Below, one piece after another: positions 40,894-49,918 of a stretch of 53,017 nucleotides of DNA (the first letter of the stretch is position 1; the number at the start of each line of letters is the position of its first letter). The stretch lies in assembly GCA_037147235.1 (NCBI GenBank), contig JBAWVO010000005.1, positions 1 to 53,017 of the forward strand, read 5' to 3'. This DNA comes from JANXQG01 sp037147235. Lineage in GTDB: Bacteria > Planctomycetota > Planctomycetia > Pirellulales > Thermoguttaceae. The notes beneath the pieces are model-generated. The model saw only the letters and a list, made by a program, of their open reading frames with translations, did no database searches and was not told where the DNA came from. Both the position numbers and the translations under genes were made by a program.

Positions 40894-43800
40894 ATGAGAA
40901 GGTTGATGGCAGGCATTGTGACGTTTGGTATCGTTATCAAGAGGAGTGCGTGGTTCGGGGCCGTGTTCTGTGCCGTGTGCTTCGGTGATGTCGCCGGGGC
41001 TGCTACGATTACCTACAACGCCAGAGCCGATTTCTCTGGTGCATCCAATCCCAACGGTCAGTGGAGCTACGGTTATCGCCCAAGTTCCAGCGACCCAATG
41101 ATTCTCTTCACACATTATGCCGACCCACCCAACAATGTGGGAATGGCTCACGGTACTACAGGAAATTTAACTTGGCACGCTGATAACTACATTTTCTCCT
41201 TTGCACCAGGCGTCTATTTAATTCCACCCACACAAATTGGCGGGCCGAATGACATTGGTTTCCACCCCGCTCCCGGTGCCTGGGCGACAGGTCATGATTT
41301 AGACTGGGGGATGATTCGCTGGACGGCACCGGACGATGGAACGGCAAATATATCCGCCGGGTTTGGTGGGACGTCTGGTATCGGTACGGGCCGTAGAGAC
41401 GTGTATGTCTATCAGGGTTCAATCAAACTTTCATCTGCCAATATCGCTGGGACGCAAACGGCTTCCTACAATGGCACTCGTGCAGTCCACGCCGGGGATA
41501 CGATTGATTTTGCAGTCGGACCTTATGACACATGGGGTGGTGATTCAACCTCACTTTCCGCCATAATAAACTTCACTTCCACCCCTATCCCCTCCATATT
41601 CGCTCTCCTCAGTCCATCGAATGCCACGATTATCACTGGTGGGACAGGATCGTTGGGCATCACGGTCAAAAACACAGCGGCAACTGGTGCTAATAACCTC
41701 AACTACACGCTGACTGCCGCTGTCCCAATCGGAAACGCCTCGCTAGGATCGGTAACTCCTGGTTCCGGCAACCTCACTCCCAGTACAAGTCAATCTAGCA
41801 CGGTATCAGCCAGTTCCAGCAATTTGGGCTTGAACACAATTCGGTTCACGGCCACGGATTCTAACGCTTCCAATTCGCCACAAACAATCGATGCAACCTT
41901 GACGGTTCTCGGCCATACTGTTCCGAGCTTGACCCTACTCAGTGGCAACAGCCAAACGGTGATCATTGGAGCGAACGGCGTTACCGCAGGGCTGAAGTTG
42001 TCCAACGGAACCCTCAACCAAGCCGGTCTTGCCTCGTTGGATGTCAATTCGCTGGGGACACTCGTTACCGGCTCTACCGGCAATAAACTGGTGGCGTCCG
42101 GTTCCTCGCAGTCCTACACGGCGTCATTAAACACCGGAACGCTAGGCATGCAGGTCAAGACCTTCAGCTTGACCGTTGGCGATGACAAAACGCTATCGGG
42201 TGCGTCATCGGCAACCGCTCTTTCGACCACGGCAACTCTCACGGTTCTCGGCCATACCGCTCCGAGCTTGAGCCTACTCAGTGGCAACAGTCAAACGGTG
42301 ATCGTAGGAGCGAACGGCGTTACCGTAGGGCTGAAGTTGTCCAACGGCACCCTCAACCAATCTGGTCTCGCCTCCCTGGATGTCAATTCGCTGGGAACAG
42401 GCGTAGGCGGAACTACGGGCGGTAAACTGGTTGCATCGGGTTCTACGCAGTCGTACACGGCAGCGTTAAACACCAGCACGCTAGGCACGCAGACGCAGAC
42501 ATTCAGCCTAAACGTAGGCGACGACCAAACGATTTTGGGAGCGTCGTCGGCAAGCAATCTTTCAACAAGTGCATCGTTGACCGTTCTCGGCCATACCGCT
42601 CCAAGTCTCACCATCAGCAGCAGCGGCAACAATCAGACGGTCATCGTCGAGGCTACAGGCATTACCGCTGGACTAAAACTGTCCAATGGCACCCTCAACC
42701 AAACCGGTCTCGCCTCCTTGGATGTCAATTCGCTGGGAACACTTGTTACCGGCTCGACCGGCAACAAATTGGTGGCATCCGGTTCTACGCAGTCCTACAC
42801 GGCAGCATTAAGCACAGGTACGCTAGGAACGCAGACCCAGGTGTTCAGCCTCAATCTTGGCGACGACAAAACGCTGCTGGGTGCGTCTCCAGCAACCAAT
42901 CTTTCGACCACGGCAACTCTCACGGTGACGGACCACTCCAACGCTTCCCTTTCCTCTGGCACCAACCTGAAGACTAAGACGATCAGCTTTGGCAACTTCC
43001 TCAAGGGGGCGACGGCACCACCCCGCCAGAGCTTTACCATTTACAACCGTGCAGCGAACACGTTGCCAGCCTACACAGCGAATATGCAACTAATCGACTA
43101 CACGGAAGCGGGCGATCCGGCACTTTCACCGACCGTCTTTCTGTTCGGGGGAATGTCGGCGGGTGGTTACGTGACCTTTCCAGCCTCCCTGAACACCAGC
43201 AACTACACCACGACGGGGGAAACGACGCTCACGATGTCCTCCTCCCAACTGGTGGATGACAGTCCGTTGCCGGGTGCGGGCAGCAACAACAACGGGACGA
43301 TCATCGTCACGCTGCAAGGGAACGTCGGCACCGCCACGGCAGATGCCAGCAACTCTCCGACTAAATTTGGCACTGCATTGAATGCCCCAATAGCCAGGAA
43401 CGCCAGCTATGCCAACCTTGAATCCATGGCAATGGCAACCACGGGCAGCGGCGGAGCAGGCAGGATCGGCAGCAAGGCGACGATTCTGGCGGGAACCGCA
43501 AGCGTTGCCACAACGGCCAGCATGGCTTGGCGGACGGGGGCCAAGAATCCACTAACGGGCATTCAGGAGGCATTTATCAGTGATGTCGTCGATTTGACCG
43601 GCATGGGAATCGTGGATGAACCGAAATATCACGGGAGCCTCCATACGGATACGTTCGTGCTGCAAATGAGCTACAATTCGCTAGCCTTCGAAGCTAGGAC
43701 TGGGCTGAGCGAACTGGGGGCTGCCAATGCCGGATTTATCCAAATGGAATATCTGGATCAGGGGGTTGATGAATTAGCTGGCACTGGGGACGATCAGTGG

Positions 43801-44136
43801 AAGTTGGCCGTGCTTGGTAATTTCGGCGGAACATCTCACTTTGTAGGCGTCCAGCCGTATAACTCCAGCTTCTTCGTGCTGGGTGATTATGGCGTGGATG
43901 TAATTTCTCATTCCGTCTGGGCAGTTCTGGATCACAATAGCCAATTTGCCGTAGTGCCCGAACCCTCCACCTTTGCCTTGCTCGGTGTCGGCGTGATCGG
44001 ACTTTTTGGTTACGCATGGAGGCGGCGAGCGGCGAGAAGAACGGCACTGGCTGAAGCACCAGACGATGCCCCGGCGATCCTGGCCTTCCCTGCACATGCC
44101 TCCCATCAACCGGAATCGAAACGGCTGGCAGCGTGA
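40894..44136 (+). CDS. PEP-CTERM exported protein with three 113-residue repeats
   Basis: 1080 residues, exported and probably cell-surface or matrix. The ATG at 40894 has AAGGAG at good spacing; a signal peptide follows (AWFGAVFCAVCFGDVAGA). Residues 337-676 are three tandem repeats beginning TVLGHTxPSL and containing LSNGTLNQxGLASLDVNSLG and KLVASGSxQSYTA. A choice-of-anchor-D-like region (TISFGNFLKGATAPPRQSF) comes next, then the sorting signal: VPEPSTFALLGVGVIGLFGY (PEP at 1022-1024) and an Arg cluster. Exosortase would cleave there. Unusually, about 35 residues follow the Arg cluster. Ser/Thr/Gly-rich composition and lower GC set it apart from its neighbours. No exosortase gene is in the window. 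Confidence 0.9.
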   Translation: MRRLMAGIVTFGIVIKRSAWFGAVFCAVCFGDVAGAATITYNARADFSGASNPNGQWSYGYRPSSSDPMILFTHYADPPNNVGMAHGTTGNLTWHADNYIFSFAPGVYLIPPTQIGGPNDIGFHPAPGAWATGHDLDWGMIRWTAPDDGTANISAGFGGTSGIGTGRRDVYVYQGSIKLSSANIAGTQTASYNGTRAVHAGDTIDFAVGPYDTWGGDSTSLSAIINFTSTPIPSIFALLSPSNATIITGGTGSLGITVKNTAATGANNLNYTLTAAVPIGNASLGSVTPGSGNLTPSTSQSSTVSASSSNLGLNTIRFTATDSNASNSPQTIDATLTVLGHTVPSLTLLSGNSQTVIIGANGVTAGLKLSNGTLNQAGLASLDVNSLGTLVTGSTGNKLVASGSSQSYTASLNTGTLGMQVKTFSLTVGDDKTLSGASSATALSTTATLTVLGHTAPSLSLLSGNSQTVIVGANGVTVGLKLSNGTLNQSGLASLDVNSLGTGVGGTTGGKLVASGSTQSYTAALNTSTLGTQTQTFSLNVGDDQTILGASSASNLSTSASLTVLGHTAPSLTISSSGNNQTVIVEATGITAGLKLSNGTLNQTGLASLDVNSLGTLVTGSTGNKLVASGSTQSYTAALSTGTLGTQTQVFSLNLGDDKTLLGASPATNLSTTATLTVTDHSNASLSSGTNLKTKTISFGNFLKGATAPPRQSFTIYNRAANTLPAYTANMQLIDYTEAGDPALSPTVFLFGGMSAGGYVTFPASLNTSNYTTTGETTLTMSSSQLVDDSPLPGAGSNNNGTIIVTLQGNVGTATADASNSPTKFGTALNAPIARNASYANLESMAMATTGSGGAGRIGSKATILAGTASVATTASMAWRTGAKNPLTGIQEAFISDVVDLTGMGIVDEPKYHGSLHTDTFVLQMSYNSLAFEARTGLSELGAANAGFIQMEYLDQGVDELAGTGDDQWKLAVLGNFGGTSHFVGVQPYNSSFFVLGDYGVDVISHSVWAVLDHNSQFAVVPEPSTFALLGVGVIGLFGYAWRRRAARRTALAEAPDDAPAILAFPAHASHQPESKRLAA
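41902..42921 (+). repeat. Three tandem coding repeats (about 339 bp each)
   Basis: Repeat starts at 41902, 42241 and 42580, spaced exactly 339 bp, each with ACSGTTCTCGGCCATAC at the beginning. Copies 1 and 3 share LVTGSTGNKLVASGS; copy 2 has GVGGTTGGKLVASGS, so copies have diverged or exchanged segments. Confidence 0.92.
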
Positions 44137-44399
44137 TTTCTCCGCGTGGGGTCGGGCCGAAGCAATTCGTGAGGGATATTGCCTTCACGTAGCGAGACTG
44201 CCAGCGAGGAGGCTTCCGTCTGGCTGATCTCATGGCCCCGGTGGGCCAAGACGTGCTTTACGGCCGCGGCACCGGGAAGCTCAGGGCTAGCCCGGGGCAT
44301 GCGGTGCGAAGGTTCAGCAGCACGGCATGGGTTTGGAAAGGGTTCCAGACACCCACGGTATCGGCCAGGCGGAAGCGATCGGCCCCCGCTTGCCGCGCC

Positions 44400-44705
44400 G
44401 TTCGTGCGCATGTAGAAACATCGACTGCTCGGGAGACAGGTGCCACTGAGTACCGAAGCGGCTGTTGCCGTACAGCCCGCAGAATTCCCAGAACGATGCA
44501 AACCACGGTGTGCTGTCGCCTTCACGGGCACTGGGGCTGGAGGCGATCACCCACCCCTTCATCACTTCCTGAAGGAACGCGTTGTGTAGCAACCGTTGCG
44601 ATGGACGCGACTCAGCTCGTCGGATCGGAACATGCGGCGTCCGCCCTTTTGTAACGCCTGAAGTGCGGCCAGCGATTCCGCGAGTTTTTCGTTCGGTATT
44701 GCCAT
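44400..44705 (-). pseudogene. Fic-family protein N-terminus, frameshifted and truncated
   Basis: An ATG at 44705 reads AIPNEKLAESLAALQALQKG, then GRRMFRSDELSRVHR. After a frameshift near 44595-44600 it continues LLHNAFLQEVMKGWVIASSP, STPWFASFWEFCGLYG and WHLSPEQSMFLHA, then loses similarity near 44400. I recognise this as the N-terminal half of a widespread Fic (AMPylase-type) family protein; the Fic catalytic domain with its HPFxxGNG motif is not present. The sequence 44137-44399 has open minus-strand frames with no match I know. Confidence 0.65.
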
Positions 44706-44739
44706 GGGAGCCCCAGTGTAGGTTACTCACGTTTCCAAG

Positions 44740-44825
44740 TATATTGTGCCATACAAGAACAAGTATGTTGTGTCGTGCGACTACAAGTCAACTAAGCTGT
44801 CTCAATACAAGTAAACACGGATTTC
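44740..44825 (-). promoter_or_regulatory. ACTTGTA-type direct repeats upstream of the Fic relic
   Basis: On the minus strand, ACTTGTATTG, ACTTGTAGTC, ACTTGTTCTTGTATGGCAC and ACTTGGAAAC occur within 80 bp ahead of the relic, roughly every 22-25 bases, with TATACT close to the last. They may be the old operator/promoter of the Fic gene. 44826-45012 shows no gene I can support. Confidence 0.35.
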
Positions 44826-45012
44826 GCCCATGCATGGTATGCCTGATTAGCGGCATGAAGTTTCATCCCAGTGAGCCCGGCGTTTACGGGATTCTGGTCT
44901 TCGATGGCATTGTTTTCGTAGTTGCCCTTTTAGTTACAAGGGTTGTGAGCGAGTTGTGCTTACCAATGCGAGGCGGGCCGATCATCAAAACGCCGCTGGA
45001 CACGCCGCACCC

Positions 45013-45150
45013 GTAGGGCGGGTGGAGCACGGAAACTCAACCGCAGTGGTGCGTTGCGCGAACCGGTCTAAACCAGGTGGAAGGTTGCCATTCGGTGGAT
45101 TCCGTGCGCAACCCACCATTTCCCTAGAGGGTTCGCTCCACGCACCCTAC
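45013..45150. repeat. GTAGGG-ended inverted-repeat element, 138 bp
   Basis: Ends GTAGGGCGGGTGGAGC and GCTCCACGCACCCTAC match in 14 of 16 positions, and an inner GGTGCGTTGCGCG / GTGCGCAACCCACC pair adds further pairing. MITE-like in size and form, with no frame. It separates the Fic relic from clpC. Confidence 0.7.
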
Positions 45151-45192
45151 AATTTATGAATAATCAGCAGCGATTCTCTGGGGCTGAATGCT

Positions 45193-47772
45193 TCAGACCG
45201 TTGGCGCGGCTGCCTCGCCGCTGCCCGCTCCAACTGCGGCGGACTGCTCGGGAGCATTCTGCACCGAACCGAGGAACTTCAACTGCTTCTTGCCGGCCAC
45301 CTCGGCCACATCGACCGTGATCGTGTCTAAGCCGTTGAACTCGCCCTTGAGCAGTTCTTCGGAGAGCGGATCCTCGACGAGGTTCTCGATCGCCCTGCGC
45401 AAGGGACGTGCGCCGAAATCGAGATCCTTACATGCCCTGCGAACGATCAGTTCCTTCGAGTCGTCGGTTAGCACTAGGTCTAGGCCGCGCTCCTTGAGCC
45501 GCTCGCGAACCTTTTGGACCTCCAATTCGATGACATTCTTCAGATCGTTCTCCGTCAGGTGACGGAAGACGATGATGTCGTCGATACGGTTGAGGAACTC
45601 TGGCCGGAAGACCTTTTCGATCTGCTCCTGCACGCGGTTCTTCATGCTGTCGTACGTGGCGTCGTCGTCCGGCTTCTGGAAACCGAAGGCCGATTCATTC
45701 TTGATCGCGTCGGCACCGGCGTTGGTGGTCATGATGACGATCGTGTTGCGGAAGTCAACATTGCGGCCGAAGCTATCCGTTAAACGGCCCTCTTCCATGA
45801 CCTGCAGCAATGTGTTGAAGACGTCCGGGTGTGCCTTCTCGATTTCGTCGAGCAGCACCACGGCGTAGGGCCGGCGACGGATCTTCTCGGTCAACTGGCC
45901 GCCTTCCTCGAAGCCGACGTAGCCCGGCGGGGCACCGATCAAGCGGCTGACGTTGTGCTTCTCCATGTACTCGCTCATGTCGATCTGGATCAGTGCGTCT
46001 TCGTCGCCGAACATGAATTCGGCCAGGGCCTTGGCCAAGAGGGTCTTACCCACGCCGGTGGGGCCGGCGAAGATGAAGCAGCCGGTGGGCCGTTTGGGAT
46101 CTTTCAGCCCGCTGCGGCTGCGACGGACGGCTTTGGAGATCGATTTGATTGCCTCGTCTTGGCTGACGACCCGCTTGTGCAGATCGCCTTCCATCCGCAT
46201 GAGTCGCATCGAGTCCTCGGTCGACATCCGAACCAGCGGAATGCCGGTGATCTTCGACACGACTTCGGCAATCACGTCCTCGTCGACCACGCCGTCGGTG
46301 GCGCGGGACTTTTCCCGCCACTCATGCGTGATCAACTGCTTCTTCTTTTTGAGTTTGTCGGCCTGATCGCGCAGCGCGGCGGCCTTCTCGAAATCCTGGT
46401 TGGCGACCGCTTCTTCTTTTTCACGATTGAGGTTCTCGACCTCTTCGTCGATCTCCTTGAGATTGGGTGGACGCGTCATCGACTTGAGGTGAACCCGCGC
46501 GCCCGCCTCGTCGATCACGTCGATCGCTTTATCCGGTAGGCAGCGGCCGGTGATGTAACGGCTCGACAACTCGACGGCGGCCTCGACGGCGTCGTCGGTA
46601 ATCTGCACATGGTGGTGCGTCTCGTAGCGATCGCGGAGACCCTTGAGGATCTCGATCGTTTCCGGCTTGGTCGAAGGTTCGACCATCACCACTTGGAAGC
46701 GGCGGTCCAATGCGCTGTCCTTCTCGATATACTTGCGATACTCGTCGAGCGTCGTGGCGCCAATGCACTGGATTTCGCCGCGGGAAAGGGCCGGCTTGAG
46801 TACGTTCGAGGCGTCGATCGCGCCCTCGGCACCGCCTGCTCCCACGAGGGTATGCAGCTCGTCGATGAACAAAATCGTGTTCTTTGCGCGGCGGACTTCA
46901 TTCATCACCGCCTTGATGCGCTCTTCAAATTGGCCGCGATACTTCGTACCGGCAACCATCATTGCCAGGTCGAGCACCACAATGCGCCGGTCGGCAAGCA
47001 ATTCCGGCACGTCGCCGTTGACCACGCGCTGGGCGAAACCTTCCACGATGGCCGTCTTGCCTACCCCGGCCTCACCCAGCAACACCGGGTTGTTCTTGGT
47101 GCGGCGGCCGAGGACCTGCATCGTCCGCTCGATTTCTTTCTCACGGCCGATGACCGGATCGAGCTTGCCTTGCCGGGCCAGTTCGGTCAGGTCGCGGCCG
47201 AAGCTGTCCAGGGCAGGGGTCTTCGACTTGCCGGACCGCGGCGACTCGCCGCTTTGGCTCTGCTGCTCGCGTCCGCCACCACCGCCGCCGCCACTCAGGC
47301 TGCCGGCCCGCTCGGAGCCTTCGGACCCTTCCATGCCATGCCCCAACAGGCTCAGCACTTCCTCGCGGACTTCTTCCAACTTCAAACCGAGGTTCATCAG
47401 GACCTGGGCGGCCACGCCTTCCTGCTCGCGCAACAGGCCGAGCAGGATGTGCTCGGTACCGACGTAGTTGTGGCCCAGGTTGCGGGCCTCTTCCATCGAA
47501 TACTCGATCACTTTCTTAGCGCGGGGCGTCTGCGGCAGCTTGCCCATGGTCACCATGTCGGGACCGCTTTGCACAAGCTTTTCGACCTCGAGGCGGATCT
47601 TGCGGAGATCGACCTCGAGATTCTTCAGCACATTGGCGGCCACGCCGCTTCCTTCTTTGATCAGGCCGAGCAGGATGTGCTCGGTGCCGATATATTCGTG
47701 ATTGAACCGCTGGGCCTCCTGGTTTGCCAGTTGCATCACCTTGCGGGCGCGGTCAGTGAATCGTTCGTACAT
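45193..47772 (-). CDS. clpC: ATP-dependent Clp protease ATP-binding subunit ClpC
   Basis: Hsp100 unfoldase that feeds ClpP, 859 residues. Two N-terminal Clp repeats (HEYIGTEHILLGLIKEGSGV and HNYVGTEHILLGLLREQEGV), a Gly/Ser-rich linker (about 148-185), the first AAA+ domain (Walker A GEAGVGKT 233-240, LFIDELHTLVGAGGAEGA), the UVR/M-domain (about 440-480), the second AAA+ domain (Walker A GPTGVGKT 570-577, VVLLDEIEKAHPDVFN) and a C-terminal D2-small domain ending in an Ala/Gly-rich tail. ATG overlaps the upstream stop (TGAATG). No clpP in the window. McsA/B and CtsR partners of Firmicutes are absent. Confidence 0.97.
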   Translation of the reverse strand: MYERFTDRARKVMQLANQEAQRFNHEYIGTEHILLGLIKEGSGVAANVLKNLEVDLRKIRLEVEKLVQSGPDMVTMGKLPQTPRAKKVIEYSMEEARNLGHNYVGTEHILLGLLREQEGVAAQVLMNLGLKLEEVREEVLSLLGHGMEGSEGSERAGSLSGGGGGGGREQQSQSGESPRSGKSKTPALDSFGRDLTELARQGKLDPVIGREKEIERTMQVLGRRTKNNPVLLGEAGVGKTAIVEGFAQRVVNGDVPELLADRRIVVLDLAMMVAGTKYRGQFEERIKAVMNEVRRAKNTILFIDELHTLVGAGGAEGAIDASNVLKPALSRGEIQCIGATTLDEYRKYIEKDSALDRRFQVVMVEPSTKPETIEILKGLRDRYETHHHVQITDDAVEAAVELSSRYITGRCLPDKAIDVIDEAGARVHLKSMTRPPNLKEIDEEVENLNREKEEAVANQDFEKAAALRDQADKLKKKKQLITHEWREKSRATDGVVDEDVIAEVVSKITGIPLVRMSTEDSMRLMRMEGDLHKRVVSQDEAIKSISKAVRRSRSGLKDPKRPTGCFIFAGPTGVGKTLLAKALAEFMFGDEDALIQIDMSEYMEKHNVSRLIGAPPGYVGFEEGGQLTEKIRRRPYAVVLLDEIEKAHPDVFNTLLQVMEEGRLTDSFGRNVDFRNTIVIMTTNAGADAIKNESAFGFQKPDDDATYDSMKNRVQEQIEKVFRPEFLNRIDDIIVFRHLTENDLKNVIELEVQKVRERLKERGLDLVLTDDSKELIVRRACKDLDFGARPLRRAIENLVEDPLSEELLKGEFNGLDTITVDVAEVAGKKQLKFLGSVQNAPEQSAAVGAGSGEAAAPTV

Positions 47773-48342
47773 TCAATTGTCTCCCTTGCTCTCATGCTCC
47801 GAATTCACGGAGGTAACGGTATGTTTGCGGGCCTCGGTGAGCAACTCTCCCTCACGGTGGATCTCCAGGGCCCAGCGATGGGCACCGTCAAGCCGTACGA
47901 GATGATTGAGTTGATGAGTCGCGTCGTCGAACCGCTTGGTGTGTCGCAAGAGCGTGGCCATCAGGAGCCTCGCTTCCAGGTCGTGCTCGTCGCGACGCAA
48001 CAGGACGTTCAATTTTCGTTCGGCTTCAAACCAGTTCCCTTTTAAGTAATCTTCCAAGGCTTCTTCAAAAATCTTTCCGCCGGTTTTCTCGGAGGCCGTC
48101 GCTTGTCGCCGGTCGGCCCATGCCCAGTAACCTGCGGAAATGCTCCAGGCCACTCCAAGGAAGACCCAACTAATTATACGCAACTCGCGCGCAAGTAAGT
48201 CGGTCCAAAACCAAGTTCCCAGGAGAACCGCATTCAACATGGCCGCTGCCGTGACGGCAAAGGCCAGGGCGGCCCAATTCCCATCACGAACCAACTGCGG
48301 TAATCCCGGCCACAAGTAGACCGGCCACGGTGTCCTGCGCAT
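47773..48342 (-). CDS. Membrane protein with TPR-like C-terminus, coupled to clpC
   Basis: 189 residues. Two hydrophobic segments (WAALAFAVTAAAMLNAVLLG and IISWVFLGVAWSISAGYWAW) are followed by a cytoplasmic helical part with a TPR-like pattern (EEALEDYLKGNWFEAERKLN; LRRDEHDLEARLLMATLLRH; KRFDDATHQLNHLVRLDG). Its stop overlaps the clpC start by sharing TGAATG, so it is translationally coupled. The context suggests a membrane adaptor or assembly factor linked to ClpC, but the specific role is unknown. Confidence 0.85.
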   Translation of the reverse strand: MRRTPWPVYLWPGLPQLVRDGNWAALAFAVTAAAMLNAVLLGTWFWTDLLARELRIISWVFLGVAWSISAGYWAWADRRQATASEKTGGKIFEEALEDYLKGNWFEAERKLNVLLRRDEHDLEARLLMATLLRHTKRFDDATHQLNHLVRLDGAHRWALEIHREGELLTEARKHTVTSVNSEHESKGDN

Positions 48343-48382
48343 CGGCTTTCACATCCCTGACCAGAGCCCTTGCTCGCCCTTC

Positions 48383-48443
48383 GTAGAACGGAATTTATTC
48401 CGTTGCTTTGTTTTTCAGGCAAACGGAATGAATTTCGTTCTAC
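48383..48443. repeat. GTAGAACGGAAT inverted repeat
   Basis: GTAGAACGGAATTTATTCC on the left and GGAATGAATTTCGTTCTAC on the right, around a T-rich loop. Hairpin-forming, located 40 bp before the start of the clpC operon. Confidence 0.8.
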
Positions 48444-48602
48444 ATATATCTAGTGGCAATGACATCCACCACTAGACGTATAGTGGCTCGCCGAAACCTC
48501 CCTGAACAACGGTTCCGCGCAATCTACGAGCCGATAACCACCGAATTGTAGCTTTGAAAAGGATTGGAATCAAGGTAACTAATGGAAAGAAGGGCTCATC
48601 GA

Positions 48603-48690
48603 CGGGTTTGCGGACAATTGTGGTGCGGGCGTCCCGCCTGCCCAAGATGTTTGGGTGAACGGGGCAGGCGAGACGCCCGCACCACAAACT
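48603..48690. repeat. GTGCGGGCGTCCCGC inverted repeat upstream of thiE
   Basis: Left arm TTGTGGTGCGGGCGTCCCGC, right arm GCGAGACGCCCGCACCACAA, then ACTTGGCGGAGAATGGAAAG, which resembles AATGGAAAGAAGG before it (direct repeat flanking, 48581-48591 and 48697-48709). The flanking GGAAAGAAGG pair could be a target duplication. Same family as in cysI and at 39467. Confidence 0.85.
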
Positions 48691-48761
48691 TGGCGGAGAA
48701 TGGAAAGAAGGAATGGCTGCCCGGATTGCATCGGCGAAAGCGATTTGAGAGACTAAAGGGT

Positions 48762-49823
48762 ATGAATTCCCAGTATATTTCCAACCCGATCGCCCTACTC
48801 AGAATCCTCGATGCGGCCGCCAATCGCGCTCGGGAAGGACTTCGGGTGATCGAAGATTGGGCTCGCTTTGCCTTGGATGACGCCCATTTGACGGAGTGCC
48901 TCAAGCAAATTCGTCACGATCTGGCCGCCGCCTTGGCTTGTATTCCGTGGGAGCAACGACTTGCCGCCCGAGAAACCCAGGCCGATGTCGGAACCGGAAT
49001 TACCACTCCTTCGGAGCATAGCCGAGAGAAACTTTCGGACGTTTTGATGGCTAACTTTCTCCGGCTTCAAGAGAGTCTCCGGAGTCTCGAAGAATTTGGA
49101 AAAATAATTAACCCCACGATTGGGTGTGCTGTTGAGCAGATTCGGTATCGGACTTACACCGTCCAGCGGGCGATTGATTCCACGCGTATCGGATTGGACC
49201 GATTGGCGACGGCACGACTTTACGTATTGCTGGATGGGCAAGCGACGGTCGAGCAGTTTGAGCGAATGGCCCAGCGACTGATTGAGGCCGGGGTGGATCT
49301 CCTACAGTTGCGCGACAAGCGGTTGGCCGACCGGGAGCTGATCGACCGTGCCCGACGTTTGCGGCGACTGACACGGGATACCCAAACGCTCTTGGTGATC
49401 AATGATCGGCCCGATCTGGCTGCCTTGACGCTGGCCGACGGTGTCCATGTGGGCCAGGAGGAGCTTTCTGTAAAGGATGCGCGATCGATTGTCGGTCCGG
49501 ATGCGTTGATCGGCGTATCGACGCATTCGATTGAGCAGGCTCGGCAGGCGGTACTCGATGGGGCGAATTACATCGGCGTCGGGCCGACGTTTCCTTCCGG
49601 CACGAAGCAGTTCGATCATTTTCCTGGGGTGGAGTTGTTGCGAGCGGTCGCCGCCGAGATTCGGTTGCCGGCCTTTGCCATCGGCGGCATCACGCGGGAG
49701 AATATGGGGCAAGTAAAGGCAGCAGGGTTCGTGCGAGTAGCCGTCCGTGGGGCGATCACCGGGGCGGAATCTCCGGTTCAGGCTGTGAGAGAAATCCGAG
49801 AATTTATGATGACAGAAAAATGA
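48762..49823 (+). CDS. thiE: Thiamine-phosphate synthase ThiE with N-terminal extension
   Basis: Joins HMP-PP and thiazole phosphate to make thiamine phosphate. 353 residues versus about 210 in E. coli: an N-terminal helical domain of about 145 residues (RILDAAANRAREGLRVIEDW; NFLRLQESLRSLEEFGK) precedes the TIM barrel (RLYVLLDGQATVEQFERMA). ThiE motifs: LLQLRDKRLADRELIDRA, VINDRPDLAALTLADGVHVG and GVGPTFPSGTKQ, with GGITRENMGQVKAAGF for phosphate binding. The N-terminal domain is known from cyanobacterial-type ThiE. The ATG at 48762 is chosen because the upstream reading is repeat-derived. The stop codon lies in a GACAGAAAAATGA repeat unit. Confidence 0.95.
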   Translation: MNSQYISNPIALLRILDAAANRAREGLRVIEDWARFALDDAHLTECLKQIRHDLAAALACIPWEQRLAARETQADVGTGITTPSEHSREKLSDVLMANFLRLQESLRSLEEFGKIINPTIGCAVEQIRYRTYTVQRAIDSTRIGLDRLATARLYVLLDGQATVEQFERMAQRLIEAGVDLLQLRDKRLADRELIDRARRLRRLTRDTQTLLVINDRPDLAALTLADGVHVGQEELSVKDARSIVGPDALIGVSTHSIEQARQAVLDGANYIGVGPTFPSGTKQFDHFPGVELLRAVAAEIRLPAFAIGGITRENMGQVKAAGFVRVAVRGAITGAESPVQAVREIREFMMTEK

Positions 49824-49892
49824 TTGACAGAAATATAGCGAGTTCGCCGAACCAGCGTTTACGCTATATTTCTGTCAATAATATTTCTGTCA
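49811..49892. repeat. GACAGAAA-type repeats before the GxxExxY gene
   Basis: GACAGAAAAATGA (49811-49823), then TTGACAGAAATATAGCG (49824-49840) with its perfect inverse CGCTATATTTCTGTCAA (49862-49878), then TATTTCTGTCA (49882-49892). The first unit gives the last codons and stop of thiE. A 17-bp-arm hairpin results. Confidence 0.9.
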
Positions 49893-49918
49893 CTACCTTC
49901 CATTTAGGGACGCATCCA

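Noticed and set aside
40258..41151. 297-codon minus-strand frame upstream of the PEP-CTERM gene
   Set aside because: Covers palindromic repeats and the start of the PEP-CTERM gene; no domain recognised and composition is repeat-like.
44582..45016. 144-codon plus-strand frame across the Fic relic and repeats
   Set aside because: Overlaps the minus-strand Fic-like reading and a repeat element; no codon bias or known family.
46609..48045. 478-codon plus-strand frame opposite clpC
   Set aside because: Runs antisense to clpC and its coupled neighbour; both of those have full domain support.
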